Part shown: in pieces, positions 23,912 to 32,100 of the stretch
Layout: each line of letters begins with the position of its first letter
How positions within the stretch are numbered: position 1 is the stretch's first letter
DNA from: Coemansia sp. RSA 487
Lineage: Eukaryota > Kickxellomycota > Kickxellomycetes > Kickxellales > Kickxellaceae
Length of the DNA: 64,000 bases
Reading direction: 5' to 3'
NCBI GenBank assembly: GCA_027577595.1
Contig: JANBRJ010000002.1
Span: 248,001 to 312,000 of the forward strand
Notes under the pieces: model-generated
Database searches by the model: none
What the model was told of the DNA's origin: nothing
Seen by the model: only the letters and a program-made list of their open reading frames with translations
Program-made: the position numbers and the translations under genes

Positions 23912-24145
23912 TCAAGTGTATTTTTTTTTCTGAATTAATCCAACGAATTTTTGACTTGGTTGATTCTGACCTTTGATAAAAAAAAACTGGATTTTTTTTA
24001 CCTGTTCCTTTTTATCTTTTTGCATTATCAATTTTTTATTTTTACGTAAAGCTTTTTTTATCCTTATTCTACATTCCAGAAACCCTGGCTGTATTGTTAG
24101 ACTTTTTTTATTTTATTTCCAACCACATCAAGAGGTGGATACAAA

Positions 24146-25363
24146 ATGGTCTTGCGAGCAATGCAGCGGTTCCGCACAAGCGTGGCGCCGATGGTTGACG
24201 TGACCGATCCGTGCTTCCTGCGGCTGCTTCGACTGATCTCGCCGTTCGGGAACCACCAGTTGTGGACTGAGATGATCCACGCTAACACGTTTTCGCGCGG
24301 CAAAATGCACCACGATCGGACCAAGCTAGCGTACCACGTGCCTGTAACAGAGCTACATGATTTTGCGGACGGAATCGTGGTGCAGCTGGGCGCATCGCAA
24401 CCCAGCGATGCATACGAGGCGGTACATGCTCTGGCGTCGCTGGGGGTCCGGCATGTCAACCTAAACTGCGGCTGCCCATCGCGCAATGTGCAAATGGGGG
24501 CGTTCGGCGCGGTGCTGATGAAGACACCTGAAGAGACTGCGCAAATAGTCCGAGCAATGGTTCAGGCGGCATGCGAAGCAGAAGTAGCAGCAGCAGCAAC
24601 AACAACTGGAAGCCATGGCATGGCGATCAGCGTCAAATGTAGGATCGGAATCGACGACAATGAGTCGCTCGGGTTTCTGGAGAACTTTGTGTCCTCTGTA
24701 ACTGAAGCTGGCGGATCTTCGGTCGACCTGGTGGTCCACGCAAGACGCGCGTGGCTTGCCGGCCTTTCGCCCAAAGAGAACCGCACGGTCCCGCAGCTCA
24801 ACCACACGCGGGTATACGAGGTGGCAGCAAAGTTCCCGCACGTGCGCATATCCTTGAACGGCGGTATTGACACAGTAGACGCGGTCGCGCAGCATTTGCA
24901 AAGCCCGCTGATCGCCAGTGTGATGATAGGGCGCAAGATCAGAGAAGACCCATGGTTCCTGGCGCTCCTGGACCAGAACATCTACGGTGTTCCAGAAGCA
25001 CAGATCCCAAAGCGCGCTCGCGTGCTCGATCAATACTTGGGCTTTGCTGACGCCATGCACGAGGACATTGGAGTCCGGTACTCAGTGTTTGGCCGCCCGC
25101 TCTACGCGTTCTTTACCGGTCGCAAGGGCCGGGCGATGCGTGCCCATATGTGCCGCTTGTTTGCGCAGGCTAGAAAACAGGCCGCTGGCCAGTCATCGGG
25201 TGCCATCCACCAGTACGCGGTCCCGTTCAGTCAGATTGTGCGCGAGGCTGAGGCGGCTGCCGAAGCAGAGTATATCGAGCGGCAGGCAAGAGCAACGGTT
25301 TTCAGCAATGATGCGTCTGTTCAGCCAGCAGAGCTGGTGTCCGAGGCAGTGTCTCCAGGATGA
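24146..25363 (+). CDS. DusA-type tRNA-dihydrouridine synthase
   Basis: 405 residues, single exon. The enzyme reduces uridine to dihydrouridine in the tRNA D-loop using FMN and NADPH. The TIM-barrel starts at SVAPMVDVTDPCFLRLLRL. The FMN and catalytic segment is NLNCGCPSRNVQMGAFGAVL, holding the catalytic Cys of GCPS. The DusA signature HARRAWLAGLSPKENRTVPQ and the later ISLNGGIDTVDA and MIGRKIREDPWFL are present. A C-terminal helical part follows (FFTGRKGRAMRA). HAR-WL-GLSPKENR marks the bacterial DusA branch, not the eukaryotic DUS1-4 enzymes. The extension after ~340 is Ala/Glu-rich. No targeting peptide is evident, though a Met at codon 6 could start a slightly shorter form. Base composition matches its neighbours, so any transfer would be old. 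Confidence 0.92.
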   Translation: MVLRAMQRFRTSVAPMVDVTDPCFLRLLRLISPFGNHQLWTEMIHANTFSRGKMHHDRTKLAYHVPVTELHDFADGIVVQLGASQPSDAYEAVHALASLGVRHVNLNCGCPSRNVQMGAFGAVLMKTPEETAQIVRAMVQAACEAEVAAAATTTGSHGMAISVKCRIGIDDNESLGFLENFVSSVTEAGGSSVDLVVHARRAWLAGLSPKENRTVPQLNHTRVYEVAAKFPHVRISLNGGIDTVDAVAQHLQSPLIASVMIGRKIREDPWFLALLDQNIYGVPEAQIPKRARVLDQYLGFADAMHEDIGVRYSVFGRPLYAFFTGRKGRAMRAHMCRLFAQARKQAAGQSSGAIHQYAVPFSQIVREAEAAAEAEYIERQARATVFSNDASVQPAELVSEAVSPG

Positions 25364-25527
25364 AGCAGGCTTACTTTTTGTATTGTATTCTTAAGCCATG
25401 TAAATATTACAGCTGTTAGACTTCATGCTCTCATGGGTTAAATATATTTCTTCTTCAGGCAGACATAATACAAGGAGGGGACTATTTGAGAAATAGGCAG
25501 AGCCAAAAACAAGACATAGGCTATCTT

Positions 25528-26454
25528 TCAGCGATCAGAGTCCCGCCACCGGAAGATGCCAGGCGACACGCGGAACATAAGGAACTTTACGCGGTCGAGG
25601 GCATCGAGCATCTTGTGCTCAAAGTCGGCGTGGGCGTGTGTGGAGTCCAGGGTCTTTATGACCTTGCGCGCACCAGCACGGGAGATAGCGTAGGCCAGGT
25701 TGTTGCAGGCGCCGTCATCGACACGGCGATACATCAGCTGGGAGCCCTGGATGGGGATATCATCGTGACGACCCGAGTCGGTGCCGTTTGCGGTGGGGCC
25801 GAGCTGCAGCACATCCCAGTCGGCGGGAATCTCAATCAGCGCGCTGTAGAGGCGGAGCTGCGGACTGGGCCCAAACTCCACATGGTCCTCGACAATCAGC
25901 GCATCCATGTGGTCGTTTGCCAAAATGTCGCGGTATATGGCCTGGTGCGGGCGCCAGCACTCGCGCTGGTGCAGCAGAGCCAACCGTGGATCCAGTGGCG
26001 TCGGTACCGAAATCGGCCACGTCTCGAACTCAATGCCCAGCTCCTTGCCAATCGTCGCCCACCGGCCCCTGTGCGCTGGCACGTCCTCGTGCATCGCCGC
26101 CCGCTCAATCACGTAGATCTTGTCGAACCCCAGATGGCCCTTGCGTCTGCTCAGCTCCTCGTGCGAAAACCGATGCATGAATGCCAAGTGCGAGTGTCTG
26201 AAATATAAAAGCGACAGTGCTATCAGTACAAATGTGCAGATGGATGCTCCGGTGAGTGCCCAGAACATGTCGACATTGCGCGCCCCGGCGATGATCCGCT
26301 GCCATAGCGTGCGCCGGTCGGTGCGCCGCACTCGCCGCTTGCGTGCGCGGCTCTTTTCGGCGTCGCTGAGGTTGTCGTAGTTTATCGAGTTCTCCAGCGA
26401 GCGTGACACCAGCTCATAGGACGTGATAAGGCTTGGGTCATTAGGCGTTGCCAT
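25528..26454 (-). CDS. GT25-like glycosyltransferase, type II membrane protein
   Basis: 308 residues. A basic cytosolic N-terminus (RARKRRVRRTDRRTLW) is followed by one hydrophobic segment at ~63-84 (MFWALTGASICTFVLIALSL), giving a type II Golgi topology. The lumenal part resembles glycosyltransferase family 25: FDKIYVIERAAMHEDVPAHRGRW at the start, CWRPHQAIYRDILAND, then IVEDHVEFGPS where family members usually carry E-D-D/E. The Asp-to-His change at the metal-binding motif is visible; another acidic residue may substitute. It ends FRWRDSDR. Other fungal family members are annotated as LPS-type glycosyltransferases without known substrates, so the acceptor is unknown. The gene is tail-to-tail with the Dus gene (164 bases apart). 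Confidence 0.78.
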   Translation of the reverse strand: MATPNDPSLITSYELVSRSLENSINYDNLSDAEKSRARKRRVRRTDRRTLWQRIIAGARNVDMFWALTGASICTFVLIALSLLYFRHSHLAFMHRFSHEELSRRKGHLGFDKIYVIERAAMHEDVPAHRGRWATIGKELGIEFETWPISVPTPLDPRLALLHQRECWRPHQAIYRDILANDHMDALIVEDHVEFGPSPQLRLYSALIEIPADWDVLQLGPTANGTDSGRHDDIPIQGSQLMYRRVDDGACNNLAYAISRAGARKVIKTLDSTHAHADFEHKMLDALDRVKFLMFRVSPGIFRWRDSDR

Positions 26455-26810
26455 CTAAATCAGCCAGGTGTACAATAAAGGTAGAAATGTGTTTGAAAAG
26501 AAGCGGAGGAATGAGAAACGAGAAGCAAGATTGAATGCGTGGGAAGCAAAGTGGGATGAGCTACTTGTCACAAGGTGCTGTGGAGATTTGTGCGTGTTGT
26601 ATAAGCATTGGGAAAGCGTAGAAGCCAGAGAAATTTAGAGACCCCCTAATTTTCAGGATTTGAAAGAGGAAAAAGAGGGCGAAAAAGGAGGCTTTGGTTT
26701 TTCCCCCTTCCCCAAAAGCAGGCTGAGCACAGAAAAAGAAGTCAAAATCGAACACTCCCATCCCTTTGTGAGCCACAAAGTGCATTCATTTTTTCTGTGA
26801 AGAAGTCGAG
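26455..26810. other. Intergenic stretch between two minus-strand genes
   Basis: 356 bases with no gene seen. It should hold the GT25 promoter and the 3' flank of the aminopeptidase gene. Confidence 0.5.
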
Positions 26811-27869
26811 CTATGCGGTCAGGATTTCAACGCCGCTCTCGGTCACAACAATTGTATGTTCGAACTGCGCCGACCGACCGCCATCCATTGTGGTGATGGT
26901 CCAGCCGTCGGGCCACAGGACACCTTTGGATGTGCCCTGCGACACAATAGGCTCGATGGTGAATGCCATCCCAGGCGCCATGGCGCCAGGCTCCTCGTTG
27001 TAGTGATGGTAGATCAGCGGGTTCTGGTGGAACTCGCGCCCGACGCCGTGACCCGTCAGCTCCTGCGATACAGAGTACCCGAGCGGCACGACAAACGCCT
27101 CGATGGTTTCGCCAATCATGCGGAACGGCACCTGCGGGCCACACGCCTGGATCGCAAGCTCCAACGCCTCCCTGGTGGTGTCAATCAGATCGCGCCCGGG
27201 CTTGTCGACAATGCCGGCCGCAAACATCGCCGATGTGTCGCCGTGGAATCCGTCCTTGTACACCGTGACATCAAGATTAACGATATCGCCGTCCTCCAGC
27301 TTGCGCTGGTCGGGGATGCCGTGTGCAATGACGTTGTTGACGCTGGTGCATATGGACTTGGGAAATCCCATGTAGTTGAGGCACGATGGGTACGCCGACC
27401 GCGACACTATGTAGGAATGCACTGCGCGGTCGATTTCGCCAGTCGTTGCGCCTGGTTGCACCATCCTGCCACCCAGTGCCAGCGCGTCACGAGCGATCTC
27501 GCAGGCTATGCGCATTTGGCTGATCTCCCCCGCCGTTAGCCGCGGGATTTGATGCTGTCCCCAGTTACCTGGTGGCGTTCCGCTTCTGGCGTACAGCGGC
27601 CGGTCGATCCCCCGTGGCACGCTCTCCAGCGACGGCTCGTGGGGCTGGGGCTTCGATCCGACCAGTGTGTCGGGAACCATGCGGCGGAACGTTCCGAATC
27701 GAGCTTCTTTGGGCTGCTGTCTCCGCTTGTTCTGCTGGTACTCGTGCAGGCTTATGCGTGGCTGGTTTGACTGAGCCGATGTTCTCAGCCTCCGTGTCTG
27801 CATTTGGAAGAGGGCTGTTTCTGTTGTGCGCCGCCGCGGTGTGCTACAAACTACTACCCTTTTGAACAT
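26811..27869 (-). CDS. Methionine aminopeptidase type I, mitochondrial (MAP1D-like)
   Basis: 352 residues from the ATG at 27869. The enzyme removes the N-terminal Met from new proteins. All five metal ligands are visible in order: Asp in NLDVTVYKDG, Asp in GFHGDTSAMF, His in LTGHGVGREFHQNP, Glu in AFTIEPI, and Glu in SAQFEHTIVV. The N-terminus (MFKRVVVCSTPRRRTTETA, then MQTRRLRTSAQ) is Arg-rich with no acid, as in mitochondrial presequences, and there is no zinc-finger extension as in cytosolic type I enzymes. Together this favours the MAP1D class. The start is 248 bases from the divergent VMA22-like start. The open frame continues upstream to 28100, but those codons look non-coding (K/Q-rich, no family match). 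Confidence 0.93.
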   Translation of the reverse strand: MFKRVVVCSTPRRRTTETALFQMQTRRLRTSAQSNQPRISLHEYQQNKRRQQPKEARFGTFRRMVPDTLVGSKPQPHEPSLESVPRGIDRPLYARSGTPPGNWGQHQIPRLTAGEISQMRIACEIARDALALGGRMVQPGATTGEIDRAVHSYIVSRSAYPSCLNYMGFPKSICTSVNNVIAHGIPDQRKLEDGDIVNLDVTVYKDGFHGDTSAMFAAGIVDKPGRDLIDTTREALELAIQACGPQVPFRMIGETIEAFVVPLGYSVSQELTGHGVGREFHQNPLIYHHYNEEPGAMAPGMAFTIEPIVSQGTSKGVLWPDGWTITTMDGGRSAQFEHTIVVTESGVEILTA

Positions 27870-28117
27870 TTCCAAATGTCTGGTTGAATTAATTTGAAAA
27901 ATATGTTGGATAAATACAACAAAGCCAAGAAAGAAGGCTGGGTCTGGATAAGAAAGTGGATCAAGATGAACCAGCCCCTCTCTTTTGTCTCCCTCTGATT
28001 GTAATCGTTGTTCAAATAACTTTTTTTGCTTCTTTTTCATAAACTCCTCCCACTTGTATTTGTAATTTAATCCGCCTAATTTCACAGTTCCAAAAGTCAA
28101 ACGTCGCGCCAGAAACC

Positions 28118-28702
28118 ATGAGCGAAGAGAACACGCATAGACAGAGCGTCGACAACAAGATGCTCGCTGTTCTGGACAGCGTGGCTGAGTACCGCCGCCT
28201 CCGTGACGAGTGCGGCGCCTCTTTCAGGCAAGCGTTCTTTGAGCTGGCGCGCGCCAAGCGGTCGGCCGGCTACCAGTGGATCTCGCCCGATCTGTACAAC
28301 GCAAACCCAAAGGCAATTGCTACCGTATCTATCACTGGTAGCACTGATGATGATGGTGATGGTGATGGTGATTGTGGTGATGGCATGGAAATAAGCGGGG
28401 TGCACAGAAGAGAAGCAGATACGCACAGCTGCTCCGAAACCGGCAGCACCACGAGCAACTCTAATGCTAGTAGCAGAGAAGCAGATAAAGACGAGGAGTT
28501 GGAGGATGAAAAGCCTCGGAGGCGCAAGGCGTCCGACGACCCGCTGCTCTGGTTCGGAATGCTGGTCCCACCACCGCTCAAGGACGCCCAGAAAGGGTTT
28601 GTCGCTTCTCTGGATACGCTTGTTCGGCTGGCGCAGCTCCACCACACTATCCGGTGCGAGCAAAAAGAGCTCCAGCACGAAATGGAAGCAACTGGTGTCT
28701 AA
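28118..28702 (+). CDS. VMA22/CCDC115-like V-ATPase assembly factor
   Basis: 194 residues, soluble. The N-terminal helical part (~10-60, with FFELARAKRSAG and the YN-NPKA motif) and the C-terminal DPLLWFGMLVPPPLKDAQ plus a final coiled coil (~158-192) match the CCDC115/Vma22 family. Vma22 works with Vma12 and Vma21 in the ER to assemble the Vo sector of the vacuolar ATPase. The middle (~75-125) is an acidic linker rich in Asp, Gly and Ser that is probably disordered, with GAT repeats at the DNA level. Family similarity is limited to the two ends, so the call is good but not certain. It shares a 248-base divergent promoter with the aminopeptidase gene. Confidence 0.78.
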   Translation: MSEENTHRQSVDNKMLAVLDSVAEYRRLRDECGASFRQAFFELARAKRSAGYQWISPDLYNANPKAIATVSITGSTDDDGDGDGDCGDGMEISGVHRREADTHSCSETGSTTSNSNASSREADKDEELEDEKPRRRKASDDPLLWFGMLVPPPLKDAQKGFVASLDTLVRLAQLHHTIRCEQKELQHEMEATGV

Positions 28703-29148
28703 CCAGAGCACACAGGCTTCTCAGATGCCCTCACAGCGCTCTTTCAAACCCAAACTTCTGGCTTCAGGGAGGATGACTGCGTCACCCACTCCACTCTACC
28801 GCTGTAGTGCGTGTGAGTGTGCAATAATCATCAGAGCTTTGGTTGCGAGTGGGAAACGGCCAGGTAGCAATTTTCAAAAACGCACAAGCCAATCCTCCCC
28901 CACGCTTTTATCTACCCACGCTGAAAGCGAAGCGCATCATCATGCATTGTTGTTTAGAGAAGACAAAAAGTGCTGTTTCTGACTTTTCTTTTTATTTTTA
29001 CTTTTCACTTTCTCCAATCGAACTCTCAATTGCATTTTATTTTACTATTTCGTGCCTAGCACAAAGAAGCAAGCAGCATTGCTTTGTTTATCTAGAATAC
29101 AAAAGGCAGCCCTCCTTTTGCCGAGCCTGGCCAATATAACATTCTCAA
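28703..29148. other. Intergenic stretch and leader before the LRR gene
   Basis: 446 bases, no gene seen. The right half is T/C-rich, as expected for a leader. Confidence 0.5.
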
Positions 29149-32100
29149 ATGTCCTCGTTGGACACACGCGCGGCCGCTCAGGTATGCAAAATTGCCACGG
29201 ACCTAGCCACAAATGAGCCACACATACTAGTTACTTCACCATTACAGCGGAGCCATGGGACACAAGGTTTATCCAGACGCACATCATTGCTCGGCAGCGC
29301 ATTGGTCTCGTTGTTTCAGGCCCCGACTCAGGCCCTCGCGCATACGTTGTTTGGCACAGCAGCTGACCAAGACGCTGCACACAGTCACTTACATCCGCTC
29401 CAGTCCACGGCGCTTAGCAGTGGGCGTGCGTCGAAGCAAGCAATGGTATGGCTTTCGTGGGACGACTGTCGTTGCCTGGTCCGCGTGTTCAGGTACTTTG
29501 AGTATGTCGATGCACTGGGTAAGCCTACATCGCTTGTTGATACGCTCGTGTCACGGTTAACTGCCGGGGAGGCCGCCAAGTCGCCGGCAATGGATAGGCC
29601 ATCGGAGTCAGGAGCTACATGGAGCCAGGGTTCGGGTGGTGGTGCTGGTGGTGGTGGTGGTTTGAACTCGGCAAAAGCAGCAGGAGGATCCGCTAGCGGT
29701 GGTGCATCGCGTCTGTGGGGCTGGGGTATTGCAAGCAGCAACGGCAGCAACAACAATAACGATGGCGTCGATGGCCACAGGGAGGAGAGTAATGGATCTG
29801 CAGCAACTACAACGAGTAATGGCACACACCGCGAGGAGCAGGTGCGCACGGCCGCATGGCAGCTGCTTTCAAGCACATTTGCCCGGGCAACGGCGCTGAG
29901 GATATCGGCAGAGGCCGAGGAGGTGGCCGAGTCCGACGCACAAGCAGTTCTGACATGGTTCCCGCGCCTCGAGTACCTGGACATCCAAAGCATTCCGCAC
30001 GCGGCGCTCCGATTCTGGGAAGCGTGGATGCCCGACAGACTCACATGTTTGAAGGTAGAGTACGCAGGACTGGCGCTCGACAAGGTGCTGGGCCTTCGCG
30101 ATGCCGGCGGACAGCAGCTGTGGAGCCACCTTGTTCTCCTGGATTTGTCGAGGAACCCAGGGATCGACCTGACACCACTGAGCACTATGCTGCCGAACCT
30201 ATTGCCAAACGTTTCTCGGATGTCACTTGCATACTGTGAGCTCGAAAGCGTGCCGAGCTCGCTGGTCAATCTCTACAGCTTGTCGTGGCTGGACCTGCGT
30301 GGAAACGCAATTACAAGTGTCACAGACATATCTTTGAAGCTCGGAAGCATTGTGCGGCTCGATTTGTCCGACAACCGCATCGACGACGTTTCGGGGCTGC
30401 GAAGGCTCTGGGCGCTTGAGGCACTAGACATATCGGATAACAGGCTGGACTCGTGGGCTGCCATCCTTGTCTTGCGCAACATGCCGTCGCTGAGCAGCCT
30501 GGACATCCGCGGTAACCCGTTCACGCAAGAGGACTGTCAGAAGTGCCGTCCGCAGATATTCTCCGCATTTGACCACCGGGACATCCCACTTGTTCTAGAC
30601 GGCCATGGGCCGACGCGCCAGGAGCGCCGCGAAATGGCACGGATACCGCGGGTTGCTACAGGTCACCATGTTAGTGCCACTGCGACAGCACCCGGCGTGC
30701 CAGCAAAAAGGACGTACAGAGCCAAGGTTGCGGTGATCGAGGAATCTGCCGATGCCGATCTTGAGAGCGACGATGGAGGAGGCATTGATATCGCAGATAA
30801 CGAAAGTGGCGGCGATGGCGATGGCGATGGCCCAGAGAGCGAGTACACGGCTGGCAGCAGTACACGTGAGGCAAAGGATACGTCCTCTCCAGTCAGAGCG
30901 TCCATATTAGGCCCACCGGAGAAAACTCCCCATGTCCTTCGAGCAGCCGAACTGATGGCTGCTCATCGTCGCAGCAACGCTGCCAACAAACTCAATCCGT
31001 CGTTGCTGGCCACATCGCCATCATCGGCTAGTCCACAGCTGATCTCGATGAAGTCGCGCCCACGAACCAAACGACGCGCAACGGCAACGACGCTAGGTGG
31101 GCTGGCTGGCTCAGGAAAGGGAGGAGGGGCATCTCATGGCGGCACAGCGGAACAAAGGGCTGCTGCGTATTTTGTTCCCTCCAGCTACAATGGCCGCCCA
31201 GCCAGCCCTGCTCCTAGCTCGTTGGCGCCCAGTATGCGCACAGGTGCGTCCTTCCTGCGTGATCCCGAGAAATACCGCCGCCGTGTTGAGATGATGCGCG
31301 CAGAGGCTGGCTCGTCGTGGCTCCGCGCATTTGCTGAGCTCCAGTTCCAGTCCCGTGAAACATCCCCAGGCTCACCGCTGATACGCCAGGGCTCGCATTT
31401 CGGACAGGTTCAGTCGTCCGACTATCCATTCAACCCGCCGGCAGCGCAGGATGGCCCTGGCTCCGACTCGATCAGCATTAAAAGCGATTCAAGGGATCCG
31501 CCGCACCCTACGAGCAGTCTGCGCCAGGACACTAACAGCAGTTCGAACTCGGATCTGAGTCACGAGATTTCAGACACCCAACTCCCCAGCTTTTTGTTCC
31601 CGCGGCGAAAGCCCGCTACGCGCAAAAAGGAGATCCCACGGCTACCGCACTACTCTCCCGAGGATGAGATACACAAGGACCAAGACACCAACCGTGTAAT
31701 GTCGCCTCAGCAAGCGGAGGCAAGCGTCGTAGGGCTAGGAATCGTTGACAGCGAAGGCGGTTCCCTGGGATCTGAGTCGACAAGCAGTCTTGGTAGTCCC
31801 AGCAGCAGCCAGGGTAGCTTGGCAAAGAACGGGTCATCTGGGCGCGGATCTGGGGAAAATATTTCCTCTTCTTCCGTGGCACAGTTGCAGCATGCAAACG
31901 AACTAGCCAGGCTACGTAAAGGCGACAGTGTGCGTGCAGCTCTTACAGACGATATTGATGTTACACACTATGGCTTTGTACCGATTCTGGAGACCTCATT
32001 TGCTGATGACCGGACCGTGTCTGTCGGCAGCAGAGTGGTTCAGCGGATGAATGCAAATGACCGGTCGGTGTATGTCACTTCGAGCGAGCTTGTAGAGGTT

